A DNA stretch of 64,000 nt from Sphingomonas cavernae (GTDB lineage: Bacteria; Pseudomonadota; Alphaproteobacteria; Sphingomonadales; Sphingomonadaceae). Shown here piece after piece: positions 8,421 to 17,664 of this stretch; position 1 is the first letter of the stretch; each line of letters starts with the position of its first letter. The DNA lies in assembly GCF_003590775.1 (NCBI RefSeq), contig NZ_QYUM01000003.1, positions 746,501-810,500 of the forward strand. The letters are read 5' to 3'. Both the position numbers and the translations under genes were made by a program. Below the pieces are notes generated by a model. It was given only the letters and a program-made list of their open reading frames with translations. It ran no database searches and had not been told where the DNA came from.

Positions 8421-8984
8421 TCAGAGCGTTCGCACGAGGCGGACCGCCGTCGCCATCCAGGGTGGATCGCTGATCACCTGCTGGCGCACCCCCGCGCCGA
8501 ACGGCAGGATATGGAGCTTGTCTCCTTCGCGCCCGATCAGCCGGCCGAAGACGAAGCGGCCCGCGGGGCGGGGCAGCAATACATCGCGGTTGAGCGCCTC
8601 GCCGAAGCGATCGGGCGCGAGCCGCGCGCACCAGATCTGGTCGCCCGCGCGATAATCGCCGATGCCCGACTGAACGATCACCGCGACGAGATCGGGCGCT
8701 GGCTGGGGCGGCGTGACGATCGTCGCGTGGCGCGGCGCATGGACGCCGTCGGCGTCGAGGATCGCGGCGACGGGCAGGTCGGCGCGGTCGGGCAATCTCA
8801 CCAGATCGGCCGCGGTGACGCCCAATGCATCAGCGATTCGGTTGAGCCAGCCCACCGAAACGGTGCGCGTGCCGGTTTCGAGACGGCCGATCGTCTGCGC
8901 GGTCGTGGGCGGATTGCAACGGCGTGCGACATCCTCGAGCGTCAGCTTCCTGGCGCGGCGCACCTCGCGAATGGCGGTGATCAT
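8421..8984 (-). CDS. XRE-family regulator with S24-like C-terminal domain
   Basis: A 187-residue protein. An N-terminal Cro/CI-type helix-turn-helix (about residues 3-62: IREVRRARKLTLEDVA, TAQTIGRLETGTRTV, LNRIADALGV) is followed by a C-terminal LexA/CI-like beta domain (about 95-185: GDYRAGDQIWC, FVFGRLIGREGDKLHILP). A Ser-Lys protease dyad is not evident, so autocleavage cannot be claimed. It diverges from the DUF6456 gene, and a perfect palindrome at 9008-9020 between them is a plausible operator. It could be a housekeeping stress regulator; its targets cannot be read from the sequence. Confidence 0.82.
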   Translation of the reverse strand: MITAIREVRRARKLTLEDVARRCNPPTTAQTIGRLETGTRTVSVGWLNRIADALGVTAADLVRLPDRADLPVAAILDADGVHAPRHATIVTPPQPAPDLVAVIVQSGIGDYRAGDQIWCARLAPDRFGEALNRDVLLPRPAGRFVFGRLIGREGDKLHILPFGAGVRQQVISDPPWMATAVRLVRTL

Positions 8985-9007
8985 GCTTGCGTTCCTAGGA
9001 TTGAGAT

Positions 9008-9020
9008 AACCGATACGGTT
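9008..9020. promoter_or_regulatory. Candidate operator palindrome
   Basis: AACCG-ATA-CGGTT is a perfect inverted repeat in the 101-base gap between the divergent XRE regulator and the DUF6456 gene. Its size and place suit binding of the XRE dimer for autoregulation, but this is inference. Confidence 0.4.
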
Positions 9021-9085
9021 TCTTTCTGTCCTACATAATTGCCTTCATGGCAAGAGAGCTGCGACTCGGATCAAGGGAGCGCAGG

Positions 9086-9577
9086 ATGGACGGAGCAAGG
9101 CGGGTGCTGGTCGAACGCATGGTGGACGAAACGGGCGCGCCTTCGCGCCGTGGTGCAGTGCGCGGCGCGCGCAGCGTGACGGTGAACCTTGCCGAATCGC
9201 CGCTCTGCTGGCTCGGCGCGCGCGGGATGATCAGTGCGCGGCAACTGGAGGCGGGCGAGCGGTTGCGCACTGACTATGAGACCGCGGCGCTGTCCCCGAG
9301 CGTCACGATGCGCTGGGACGCGTCGGCGCCAGGCAAAACGCGACGCGGGGCTCCGCAGGGAATCGACCCGACACTGGCGCAGATCGCGGCCAAGCGGCGC
9401 TTCGACGTCGCGATCGCGGCGGTCGGGCCGGGCCTGAGCGATGTGCTCTGGCGCGTGGCGTGCGCGTGCGAGGGGCTGGCGCATGCTGAAAAGGCGCTGG
9501 GCTGGCCGGCGCGCGCGGGCAAGCTGGTGCTGGCGCTCGCGCTTGACCGGCTCGCGGATCACTACGGGCTGGGTTAG
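9086..9577 (+). CDS. DUF6456 domain protein
   Basis: A 163-residue protein of the DUF6456 family, found in alphaproteobacteria and of unknown biochemical role. The conserved core reads PLCWLGARGMISARQLEAGERLRTDYE, then DVLWRVACACEGLAHAEKALGWPARAGKLVLALALDRLADHYGL. Helices in the C-terminal half resemble a small DNA-binding fold. The ATG at 9086 has AAGGGAG at 9073-9079 upstream, whereas the in-frame ATG at 9047 has none. Its stop overlaps the stop of the convergent DUF2339 gene by three bases. Confidence 0.82.
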   Translation: MDGARRVLVERMVDETGAPSRRGAVRGARSVTVNLAESPLCWLGARGMISARQLEAGERLRTDYETAALSPSVTMRWDASAPGKTRRGAPQGIDPTLAQIAAKRRFDVAIAAVGPGLSDVLWRVACACEGLAHAEKALGWPARAGKLVLALALDRLADHYGLG

Positions 9578-12492
9578 GCGCCCGCGGCCGCCGCGCTTGT
9601 CCCGCGCAGGAAGCGGCCATAGGCCCAGCCGATCGCGATAAGCGCGAGGCCGAGCCCCATGAAGGACAGGATGCGCAGCACACCCTCCAGCGCGGAGGCA
9701 TCGACGAGGAAGACCTTGAGCGTGACGAGCGTGAGCAGCGCGAGCCCCACGATGCGCAGGTCGTTCACACCCTTCGCGATGCCCCGCCACAGCCAGACCA
9801 GCGACAGTCCGAGCAGGCCCGCCGAATAGAGATAGTTTTCGGTTGTCGTGATCGCATCGGCAGTGAGGATCGCGCCGTGAATGCCCTGCCGGATCGCGCC
9901 CAGCACCGCGACGATCGCCAGCGCCATCGCAGCTCCGCGGAACGGGCGCTGCGGTGCGCCGAGGCGGGTGGCGAGCCAGAACCAGAAGGCTGCGAGCGCG
10001 GGGTGGAGCGTCGCCAGGTTGAGAAGCGGGATCGTACCGACCGACTGGGTGACCGCGACGGGATTGAGGATGAAAAGGTCGAACCAGAGGATGCGGAATG
10101 CGGCTAGGCCGATGAGACCGAGGCCCGCTGCACGCAACCGGGGAAGGCGCCAGAGCGCGGCGAGCCCGAGCGCGAACAGGATATGGGTCAGCACCGCGCG
10201 TTCGAGGAAGCCGAGCATCACGAAACGCGGCTCGCTGGCGATGGCGAGGGGCTGTTTGAGGAGCGCGTAGAGCGTCGCCGCAAGACCGGTCACGACGAGC
10301 GCTGCCAGCGCCAGGCGCAGTTTGGCGGCGATTGTCTCGAAGCGCATCCCGGCGAAAGCCGCAAGGATCGCAGCCGGCAGGCCGACCTCGCGGAGCAGCG
10401 CTACCAACGAGGGCAAACGGGTGAAGGGCGTGGTGTCGCCGCTGAGCGATGCGGCGAGCAGCAGGGCCATCGGAAGGAGCTGGGGCAGCATCGCGAGGAA
10501 GCTCGCTGCGAGTGGAGCGGCTTCGCCATGGATCGGTAGCAGGCGGCGCGATGGATTCAGCATGGCTGCTGCCGTGACCGCCGCCAGCAGTGGCGCGTGC
10601 CAGGGCGCGGGAACGAGCGCGAGCGGGATCGACAGCATCAATATCCACGCGGCCCAATGCAATATGGGTCGCGCCGCATGCGCGCCGATCAGCCAGGTGT
10701 GAAGCGCCAGCAGCGCTGCCGGGACCAAGGCTAGGGCGGCGATCGCATTTGCGGGCGGAATCGCGCCGGCCGCGAAGACGCTTTCGCCATAGGCGATGAG
10801 CGCGTCGGTGGCATTGGTCCAGTAACCCACCGCGAAGGGCAGCGGCGCAAGGCTGAGATTGGCCAGCGAGCCGTCACCAACGCGGCGCGCCCAGAAGGCC
10901 AGCGCCACGGCGATCGCGAGCAGAAGCGAAGCGATCCAGAGCGGCGCGATCGGTTGTGCGAGTCCGATGGCCAGCAGCAGCGCGGCGACGGCCGCACCGC
11001 CCGTCAGACCGAGATCGAAGCGGCTGTCGGGCGCGGTGCGATCGCGCCAGCGCCAACTGACCCAGCCGCAGGAAAGCGCCGCGATCGTCGCGAGCGCCGC
11101 CCAGCCGATCGGCCGCAGAAGGTCGCCCTGAAGCGTGTTGGTCAGCAGCAGCGGCATAGCTCCCGCACCGAGCGCGATGCCGGTCCATATCCGCGCATCA
11201 GGTGCGCGGCGGAGCAGCCAATGGCCGACCCCGCCGAACATCAACGTGAACAGCAGAGCGGCGAGGGGCGCGTTGACCGCGTCACCGCCGATCAGCGCGA
11301 TTGCGAGCAGGACGAGCACGAGGGCGAGCGCTGCGCCCGCGCCCGGACTGAGGCGATGGTCGCGCCAGCCGAGCCAGAGCGCGGCGGCGGCGAGCAATGC
11401 GTAGAGCCCCCAGGCGAGGGGCGAGAATTCAAGCTGAGGCGCTAGCAGCATGAGCTGGACGAGACCGGTGACCAGCGGCGCCAGGCGCAGCAGCCGATTT
11501 GATGTGCCGGCCCTTGGCAAGGCGAGCGTCGCGGTGAAGGCGAGCGTCAGGACGAACAATCCCACCCAGGCCAGTTCGCCCCGGTCAGCCAGCGCCATCA
11601 GGATCAGTGGCCAGACAAAGCCGCCGCCCGTCGCCGCCAGCGCGAGCCAGAGCCAGCCGCGATGGATCGCGAGCGCGAACAGACCGGTGGTGAACAGCGC
11701 GAGATAGACGAGCAGGGGTGCTACATTCGCGGCATCGAGACCGGTGACGAGGGGTGCCGCGAAGCCGCCGACAAGGCCCATGATCGCGGTCGGCGGCCCG
11801 TGCCGCAGCGACAGCGCGAGTGCTGAAACAGTGATCGCGACCATCAGCACGAGCGCGGCAATGGTGCCGACAAGGCCGTAAAGCTCCGCCGCCATGTAGA
11901 GCGTGCCATAGAGTGTGGCGATGCCTGCGCCCGCAAGCGCCTGACCGATCCTGGGATCGTCGCGGGTGGCGCGGTGGCGGCGGCTTGCTTCGCTGGCGCT
12001 GAGCAGCGCGACACCGAAGATCGCGCCAAGGATCGATCGCACGCCCGGACCGAGCAACCCGCTTTCGATCGAATAGCGGACGAGGAAGAAGGCGGACAGG
12101 ATCAGAGCTGCGCCACCGATCCAGATCGGCAGCTTGCCCCCTACGAGGTTTTCGAAGGTGGCGGCGAGGTTGAGTGGTGTGGCGCGCGCGGATTGCGGTT
12201 CGGGCGCGTAGTTGGCGGGTTGGGGCTCGGGGCTGGCCGGCCGTTCGGTCGCGGGCGCCGGCCCGGCTTCAGGCGGGGGCGGAGCGGCAACGATGCGGGC
12301 AACCGGTCTTGGCGCCTCGAAGGCCGCCGCGGGTTGGGGCTGGACGTCCGGCTGTTCGATATCGGGTGCCGACGACGCAATATATCCGCGGCTTTCGAGT
12401 TCGGCGAGCGCGCGTTCGAGCACCCTGATCCGATCGAATGCGCGCGAAAGGAGCACCGCGAAGACCACGGCCGCAACCGCAAGAACTAGCAT
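9574..12492 (-). CDS. Large DUF2339 multi-spanning membrane protein
   Basis: A 972-residue inner-membrane protein. An N-terminal anchor helix (LVLAVAAVVFAVLLSRAF) is followed by a short coiled coil (RVLERALAELESRG), a Pro/Ala/Glu-rich linker (about residues 45-105), then the entry signature LPIWIGGAALILSAFFLVRYSIE and more than 20 hydrophobic helices. This is the architecture of the DUF2339 family, whose function is not established. Its length is usual for the family. It overlaps the end of the DUF6456 gene convergently and is probably transcribed alone. Confidence 0.88.
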   Translation of the reverse strand: MLVLAVAAVVFAVLLSRAFDRIRVLERALAELESRGYIASSAPDIEQPDVQPQPAAAFEAPRPVARIVAAPPPPEAGPAPATERPASPEPQPANYAPEPQSARATPLNLAATFENLVGGKLPIWIGGAALILSAFFLVRYSIESGLLGPGVRSILGAIFGVALLSASEASRRHRATRDDPRIGQALAGAGIATLYGTLYMAAELYGLVGTIAALVLMVAITVSALALSLRHGPPTAIMGLVGGFAAPLVTGLDAANVAPLLVYLALFTTGLFALAIHRGWLWLALAATGGGFVWPLILMALADRGELAWVGLFVLTLAFTATLALPRAGTSNRLLRLAPLVTGLVQLMLLAPQLEFSPLAWGLYALLAAAALWLGWRDHRLSPGAGAALALVLVLLAIALIGGDAVNAPLAALLFTLMFGGVGHWLLRRAPDARIWTGIALGAGAMPLLLTNTLQGDLLRPIGWAALATIAALSCGWVSWRWRDRTAPDSRFDLGLTGGAAVAALLLAIGLAQPIAPLWIASLLLAIAVALAFWARRVGDGSLANLSLAPLPFAVGYWTNATDALIAYGESVFAAGAIPPANAIAALALVPAALLALHTWLIGAHAARPILHWAAWILMLSIPLALVPAPWHAPLLAAVTAAAMLNPSRRLLPIHGEAAPLAASFLAMLPQLLPMALLLAASLSGDTTPFTRLPSLVALLREVGLPAAILAAFAGMRFETIAAKLRLALAALVVTGLAATLYALLKQPLAIASEPRFVMLGFLERAVLTHILFALGLAALWRLPRLRAAGLGLIGLAAFRILWFDLFILNPVAVTQSVGTIPLLNLATLHPALAAFWFWLATRLGAPQRPFRGAAMALAIVAVLGAIRQGIHGAILTADAITTTENYLYSAGLLGLSLVWLWRGIAKGVNDLRIVGLALLTLVTLKVFLVDASALEGVLRILSFMGLGLALIAIGWAYGRFLRGTSAAAAGA

Positions 12493-12565
12493 GTGCCCGA
12501 TTTCCGCTCATTGCCCCTGATCGCGACAATGTTGCATGCTTTCGACGACATGTCGCGGCGAACCT

Positions 12566-13423
12566 TCAGATTGCGGCGGCGACGGCTTCGGCGAAGATGC
12601 GTCCGTCATCGGGGGCGTGTTCGAGAAAGAGCTGGGGCTCGATCAGTTCGAGCTCCATCAGCAAATAGTTGCCCTGGCCATCGGCGATCAGGTCGACGCG
12701 CGCATAGAGCAGAGGCTCCTCGATCATCCCGAGAACCGCATCAGCCGCGGCGATCGCGGCTTCGGGCGGCGTGGCGGCGCGCGCGCTGCCACCATGCTGA
12801 ACCTGAACGCGGAAATCGCCATCCGCGACGGTCTTGAGAATCGCGTGGCTGTAGCGGCCATCGAAGTAGAAAAGCGACCATTCGCCCTCCTGGGCGATGG
12901 CGGGCATCATTGGCTGGACGAGCATCGCGCGATCCCAGGCCAGTGCCGGATCGGATACGGCATCAAGACGATAGGTGCCGTGCGCCCCCGCGGAAACGGG
13001 CGGCTTTGCTATCAGCCGTGCTGTGCCGAAATGCGTCTCGGCCTGAGCGATGTCGGCGCGAGAAAACGCATCGAAAGCGAGCGTGGGCACGACCGGCGCA
13101 CCACGCGCCGCGAGATCGAGCAGATAGCGCTTGTCAGTGTTGCGGCGCAGCACCTCTGGCGGATTGGCGAGCTGCAGTGCCGCCGCGCCATCGAGAAATG
13201 CGCTCCATTCGGCCGCGCGCGCATGATAGCCCCAGACAAGCAGGGGCAGAACGAGGTCGTGGCCGGAAAGATCACCGGGCGCGGTCCACGGCCGAAAATC
13301 CACCGTCAATCCTGCATTGACGAGTGGCGCTTCGAGCAGGTCCGCCTGCGGACGCCATGTGGTCCCGAAATGAGGGTCTGCGGGATCGGGAGCGAGGATG
13401 CATATGCGGGGCGCGCGGGTCAT
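12566..13423 (-). CDS. ATP-grasp domain protein
   Basis: A 285-residue protein with an ATP-grasp-like fold, related to RimK and glutathione-synthetase-like ligases. An N-terminal pre-ATP-grasp region (RICILAPDPADPHF, DLVLPLLVWGY) leads to NPPEVLRRNTDKRYLLDLAARGAPVVPT, with the nucleotide-binding lysine segment LIAKPPVSAGAHGTYRL, FRVQVQHGG, and the Mg-binding end ARVDLIADGQGNYLLMELELIEPQLF. Family members join a carboxylate to an amine or thiol with ATP. The substrate is unknown and no biosynthetic partner is adjacent. Confidence 0.83.
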   Translation of the reverse strand: MTRAPRICILAPDPADPHFGTTWRPQADLLEAPLVNAGLTVDFRPWTAPGDLSGHDLVLPLLVWGYHARAAEWSAFLDGAAALQLANPPEVLRRNTDKRYLLDLAARGAPVVPTLAFDAFSRADIAQAETHFGTARLIAKPPVSAGAHGTYRLDAVSDPALAWDRAMLVQPMMPAIAQEGEWSLFYFDGRYSHAILKTVADGDFRVQVQHGGSARAATPPEAAIAAADAVLGMIEEPLLYARVDLIADGQGNYLLMELELIEPQLFLEHAPDDGRIFAEAVAAAI

Positions 13424-13557
13424 GGCGCGTCAATAGAAGGGAAGGGCGCCTGCACGCAACGCATCGGCTTGCGCGCAGGTGCGTTTTCGCTGGCGAGGAC
13501 GCGCCCGTCACAATAAGTATCAATTAGAAACTTATACCGAGTCGAAGGAGACGATCG

Positions 13558-14199
13558 ATGAAGCTCTATGGTTCCTCCATGTCGCCCTATGTCCGCAAGG
13601 TGCTTGCCTACGCCGCCGAGAAGGGGCTGGCGCTCGAACTCGAGATGGCGGGATTGGGGCGCGGGGGCCCGGAGTTCGAGGCGGCGAGCCCGTTTCGCAA
13701 GATGCCCGCGTTTAGCGACGGCGATTTCTCGATCTGCGATTCGACCGCGATCATCACCTATCTGGAAGCCAAATATCCTGAGCCGTCCATGATTCCCGCA
13801 GAGCCGAAATCGCGGGCGCGGACGATCTGGTTCGAGGAGTTCGCCGACACCATATTGATGGGGTGCGGCGCCAAGATGTTCTTCAACCGGTTCGTCGCCC
13901 CCAAGGTGTTGGGCCGCGAAGGTGACATGGCGGTGGCGGATGCGGCCGAACGCGACGAGCTGCCGCCGATTCTCGATTATCTTGAGAGCGTGATCCCGGA
14001 ATCGGGATTTCTGATCGACGACCGGCTGACGCTGGCGGACATCTCGGTCGCGAGCCCCTTTGCCAATCTGGCGTATATCGACGTCGTGATCGACAAGGCG
14101 CGCTGGCCGAAGACGGTTGCCTATGTCGAGGCGATCCTCGCGCGCCCGAGCTTTGCCGGCTGGATCGAGAAGGAACGCGCCTTCGTCCAGGCTGCCTAG
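13558..14199 (+). CDS. Glutathione S-transferase family protein
   Basis: A 213-residue cytosolic GST. The N-terminal thioredoxin-fold domain (residues 1-78) begins KLYGSSMSPYVRKVLAYAAEKGL, with the cis-proline KMPAF and the glutathione gamma-Glu contact CDSTAIITYLE. The C-terminal helical domain ends with LADISVASPFANL. AAGGAG precedes the ATG by about eight bases. Substrate class is not assignable. It stands alone between the ATP-grasp gene and an unrecognised protein. Confidence 0.9.
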   Translation: MKLYGSSMSPYVRKVLAYAAEKGLALELEMAGLGRGGPEFEAASPFRKMPAFSDGDFSICDSTAIITYLEAKYPEPSMIPAEPKSRARTIWFEEFADTILMGCGAKMFFNRFVAPKVLGREGDMAVADAAERDELPPILDYLESVIPESGFLIDDRLTLADISVASPFANLAYIDVVIDKARWPKTVAYVEAILARPSFAGWIEKERAFVQAA

Positions 14200-14438
14200 A
14201 CGGAATTTTCCGCATAGTCGCTTTCATCCTATCTCCGCGCCGCGATGCCGGCGATCCTTGATCGTCGGCAAGTGGATGGCTGGGCAAAGGGGCCTCAATT
14301 GCCCCTGGGCATATCAAGGTCCCTAGCGCCTGCTGCCGCGAACTGCGCTGCGCTTAGCGAACCTTGAGGTCGGACGATCCTCCCGAGCAGCGAGCGCCCG
14401 CACGAGCAAACTGGCGTTCGAAACCAAAGGAGGCAAAC

Positions 14439-15410
14439 ATGGCGTTGCAGCGTATCACCTTGCGATTGACGGAACTCCGCTGCGTAGCCCAATCCGAGGG
14501 CAGCACTGGCTCCGAACCCTATATCTGGGCGACCTATTTCGCATTCGGTGCCGAGCCGTTGCCGTTTCAAACAGGCAATATGGCGGTGCACACCCCGGCT
14601 TATGACGCGTTCCGCACTGAATTTCCCGATGGCATGAAGGCCGGGCAGGCGGCCAACGTCCCTTCGTTCATCGCCACTGCAAGCTTCGACATGGATCTGG
14701 ATTCGCAGCCAAGGCCCAAGATGATCGGCTGCATCGCGGTTCTGATGGAAGAGGATGAAACGCCTCAAAGCTCGATCGTGCTCGGCCGTATCGCCTATTC
14801 CAAGGAAATCGAGGTGCAGCTCAACGCCCTGGCGCACCGCCGCATCCAGATGCAGGATTTCGGGCCGATCACAGACGCCGAGATCAACGCGATCCGGGAT
14901 GCGGTCAAATCCAAGGCCGAAGCCGCGATCGGGAGCAACCAGTCGATCTGGGACTTCTTCAGGAACCAGGACGACACGATCGGCTTTGCCTACAAGGTCT
15001 TCCAGTATCCGGTCTCGGACCCGGCGACGGATGCGGAGATCCGGTTCCAGTATTTCGATTTTCCGGAGATTACGAGCGGATCGTCCGATCGCTTCGTCCT
15101 GTCCGGCGGGCTTTCACTGGGGCCGGTTACGACGACGCCGGTTGACCGTTGCGCGGGCCCGCGCGCTGCGTTGAAGGCGAAGATGGACGAGATTGCAGGG
15201 CTGCGTAAGCGCGTGTCGCTGCTGCAGCAACAGTTGCATCGCGCGACGCCGCAGCAAAAGGCGGCGATCGTCGACCAGATTTCGGAAACCAATGCGGCGA
15301 TCGATCAGGCCGAGGCGCAAATTCCTGCGCTGCAGGCCGCGCTCGATGCGTGCCAGCCAGCGAGGGGAGGCGGGCTTGTTGAGCCGCCGGTGGTGCGAGA
15401 TCTTGTATAA
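14439..15410 (+). CDS. Unrecognised protein with C-terminal coiled coil
   Basis: A 323-residue protein I do not recognise. AAAGGAGG at 14426-14433 fixes the ATG at 14439. The first ~230 residues look beta-rich, with a repeated design (RITLRLTELRC, PYIWATYFAFG, MIGCIAVLMEEDE, IRFQYFDFPEITSG), suggesting a C2- or jelly-roll-like sandwich. Residues ~255-310 form a coiled coil (LRKRVSLLQQQLHRATPQQKAAIVDQISETNAAIDQAEAQI shows heptad spacing). No signal peptide or membrane helix is seen. It lies just upstream of the GTA cluster on the same strand, separated by 212 bases with a promoter-like sequence, so it is probably not part of that operon. Confidence 0.75.
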   Translation: MALQRITLRLTELRCVAQSEGSTGSEPYIWATYFAFGAEPLPFQTGNMAVHTPAYDAFRTEFPDGMKAGQAANVPSFIATASFDMDLDSQPRPKMIGCIAVLMEEDETPQSSIVLGRIAYSKEIEVQLNALAHRRIQMQDFGPITDAEINAIRDAVKSKAEAAIGSNQSIWDFFRNQDDTIGFAYKVFQYPVSDPATDAEIRFQYFDFPEITSGSSDRFVLSGGLSLGPVTTTPVDRCAGPRAALKAKMDEIAGLRKRVSLLQQQLHRATPQQKAAIVDQISETNAAIDQAEAQIPALQAALDACQPARGGGLVEPPVVRDLV

Positions 15411-15478
15411 CGGCTTGGTTGAGCGCGATCCAGTCAGCGCGGTCTGACGTAAAAAGTAACCAAATCGGCAAATTATAC

Positions 15479-15508
15479 TTGACATCGTCACGCTGATATG
15501 GCACATAT
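15479..15508 (+). promoter_or_regulatory. Candidate promoter upstream of the GTA cluster
   Basis: TTGACA at 15479-15484 is followed after 17 bases by CACATATG, a plausible -10 region, 115 bases before the first GTA gene. It is the only clear sigma-70-like match in the 15411-15622 gap. In other alphaproteobacteria GTA promoters depend on specific activators, which cannot be assessed here. Confidence 0.35.
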
Positions 15509-15622
15509 GTAACACGCTGAATAATTGCGAGTCGGGCCCCGGAGATCGGGGCTGGAGACGGGCCGGGAGCTTCCCATGACAACGGGACGCTCTTTCGGCC
15601 CGTTTCATTTGGCGGAGGTGAC

Positions 15623-16165
15623 ATGGTGGAAACTGACGGATCGGGAGCGACAACGCCGCGTATTCGGCGTGATCGCTATGGCCGGTTTCAACGTTCGCCG
15701 CCGCGGGATACCGATTGGACACCCGAGAAGCGCACGATCTTCCTCGAGACGCTGGCGATGAGCTCGAACGTCACGCGTTCCGTAAAGGCCGCGGGCATGG
15801 CGCTGCCTGGGGTCTATCGACTGCGCGATCGTGACGAGGGCTTTCGGCGCGCTTGGGCCGAAGCGCTGGCTGAGGGTTATGCCCAGTTGGAGCTGGAGAT
15901 GTTGCGGCGTGCGCGCTTCGGAGCGGAGAAGACGATTTTCGAAGGCCCCGAGCGCACGCAGAAGCTGGTGATTCACAGCTATGCCGACGGCTATGCGCTG
16001 CGCCTTCTGGCTCAGCACCGCGTATCGGCGAACTTGCAGCGGGCGCTCGCCTCGGGCCTGACGCCGCAAAATGCCGAAGAGCGCAGCACGGCAGAAGGGC
16101 TTGCGCAGTTGCGTGCCATGCTGGCGGAAATGCGCGAGCGCGAGGGCTGCGGAGACGATGGATGA
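15623..16165 (+). CDS. GTA terminase small-subunit-like protein (g1-like)
   Basis: A 180-residue protein in the position of RcGTA g1. It has a helix-turn-helix-like segment (FLETLAMSSNVTRSVKAAGMALPGVYRLRDRDEGFRRAW), typical of small terminases that recognise DNA and start packaging, followed by helices LELEMLRRARFG and AEGLAQLRAMLAEMRERE. GGAGG at 15614-15618 precedes the ATG. Its last four bases overlap the terminase large-subunit start, which points to translational coupling. GTA small subunits package host DNA without sequence specificity. Confidence 0.82.
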   Translation: MVETDGSGATTPRIRRDRYGRFQRSPPRDTDWTPEKRTIFLETLAMSSNVTRSVKAAGMALPGVYRLRDRDEGFRRAWAEALAEGYAQLELEMLRRARFGAEKTIFEGPERTQKLVIHSYADGYALRLLAQHRVSANLQRALASGLTPQNAEERSTAEGLAQLRAMLAEMREREGCGDDG

Positions 16166-17487
16166 CGGCGGACATGTCGTTCGCCCAGGAACTGATGCGG
16201 CTCGACCCGGACGTGGCGGAGGCAATGCTGGCACGATGCGGGCTCGACGGTGGCATGCTGCGACACTGCTGGGATTTCTGGGCGCGACCGGCGCAGATGT
16301 CACCGCAAGGCGACTGGCGCGTCTGGCTTGTCATGGCGGGACGAGGATTCGGCAAGACGCGGGCTGGCGCCGAATGGGTGCGGGCGATGGCGCAGGCACA
16401 TCCCGGCAGTCGCATCGCGCTGGTTGGGGCTACGATCGCCGACGCGCGCGCGGTGATGGTGGAGGGCACAAGCGGGCTGCTGTCGATCACGCCACCGCAT
16501 GAACATCTCCTCTGGGCGCCCTCGCTCAACCGGCTGGTCTGGCGGAATGGCGCACAGGCGCGGTTGTTTTCAGCGGCCGAGCCGGAGGGGCTGCGCGGGC
16601 CCGAACACGACTTCGCCTGGGCCGACGAGATCGCCAAATGGGCGCATGGCGAGGCGACATGGAGCAATCTGATGATGACCTTGCGCAAGGGCATTCGACC
16701 GCGTGTCGTCGCGACGACGACGCCGAGACCGGTGCCGCTTGTGCGCAGGCTGATCGACGAACCGGGCGTGGTGCGCACGGGCGGACGCACACGCGACAAT
16801 CGCGCCAACCTGCCACGCGCCTTTGTCGAGGGGATGGAGGCGCTCCACGGCGGTACGCGGCTGGGGCGGCAGGAGCTGGATGGCGAGCTGATCGAGGATG
16901 TCGAGGGTGCGCTGTGGACGCGTGCGATGATCGAGGCGTGCCGGGCCGCGTCCCTCGACTTCGCTCGGGACGAACGGAGCTTCTGTCGGGTGGTGATCGG
17001 GGTCGATCCACCGGCAAGCGCGACGGGCGACGCCTGTGGCATCGTGGCTGTGGCGCTGGATGGCGACGGCTATGGCCATGTCATCGAGGATGCGAGTGTC
17101 GAGCGCGCGACGCCCGAGTGCTGGGCGCGCGCGGTCGCGACGTGCGCGGCGCGGCATGGGGCGGATCGCGTGGTTGCCGAGGCGAATAATGGCGGGGCTA
17201 TGGTGAAGTCGGTGCTGCTGGCGGCGGACGTGGCGCTGCCCGTGAAGCTTGTTCATGCGAGCCGCGGCAAGAGCGCGCGCGCCGAGCCGGTGGCGGCGCT
17301 CTATGAGGCAGGGCGCGTGTTCCATGCGGGCGCCTTTCCCGCGCTGGAGGACGAGATGTGCGGACTGGTGGCGGGCGGCGGTTATGATGGGCCGGGCCGC
17401 TCGCCCGACCGCGCCGACGCGCTGGTCTGGGCGCTGACAGAGCTGATGCTGGGGAAACGCAGAACGGCGCGGGTGCGTGGGTTGTGA
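16162..17487 (+). CDS. GTA terminase large subunit (g2)
   Basis: A 441-residue packaging motor. The ATPase domain has Walker A AGRGFGKTRAG (residues 59-69) and Walker B DFAWADE (150-156). The RNase H-like nuclease has GVDPP near residue 277, AEANNGGAMVKSVL and SPDRADALVWAL. The length equals that of RcGTA-type large terminases. It overlaps the small subunit by four bases. The next GTA gene, portal, is displaced by about 1.5 kb because of an IS element and a DUF559 gene on the opposite strand. Confidence 0.95.
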   Translation: MTADMSFAQELMRLDPDVAEAMLARCGLDGGMLRHCWDFWARPAQMSPQGDWRVWLVMAGRGFGKTRAGAEWVRAMAQAHPGSRIALVGATIADARAVMVEGTSGLLSITPPHEHLLWAPSLNRLVWRNGAQARLFSAAEPEGLRGPEHDFAWADEIAKWAHGEATWSNLMMTLRKGIRPRVVATTTPRPVPLVRRLIDEPGVVRTGGRTRDNRANLPRAFVEGMEALHGGTRLGRQELDGELIEDVEGALWTRAMIEACRAASLDFARDERSFCRVVIGVDPPASATGDACGIVAVALDGDGYGHVIEDASVERATPECWARAVATCAARHGADRVVAEANNGGAMVKSVLLAADVALPVKLVHASRGKSARAEPVAALYEAGRVFHAGAFPALEDEMCGLVAGGGYDGPGRSPDRADALVWALTELMLGKRRTARVRGL

Positions 17488-17488
17488 A

Positions 17489-17653
17489 CCCTCTCCTGTG
17501 GGAGAGGGCAGCGAGACTTAGTGAGCGTGAGCGAACCTAGTCGCAGCGGGTGTGGGGTTTCGGTGTATGGCGTTGATACATCCCAACCCCTCACCAACTC
17601 CAGCTAGGCGGCACGGCCGCCAAGCTTCTGTATCCTCTCCCTCTGGGAGAGGG
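17489..17653. repeat. CCTCTCC/GGAGAGG repeat, copy 1
   Basis: It begins two bases after the terminase stop with the hairpin CCCTCTCC-TGTG-GGAGAGGG (17489-17508). It continues with a CGCAGCGGGTG motif and its inverse, AACCCCTCACCAACT, and ends with a second hairpin (CCTCTCCCTCTGGGAGAGG). It is the same family as the elements at 18874, 21952 and 24660, all in GTA intergenic positions. Confidence 0.75.
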
Positions 17654-17664
17654 AGGCTAAGAGG

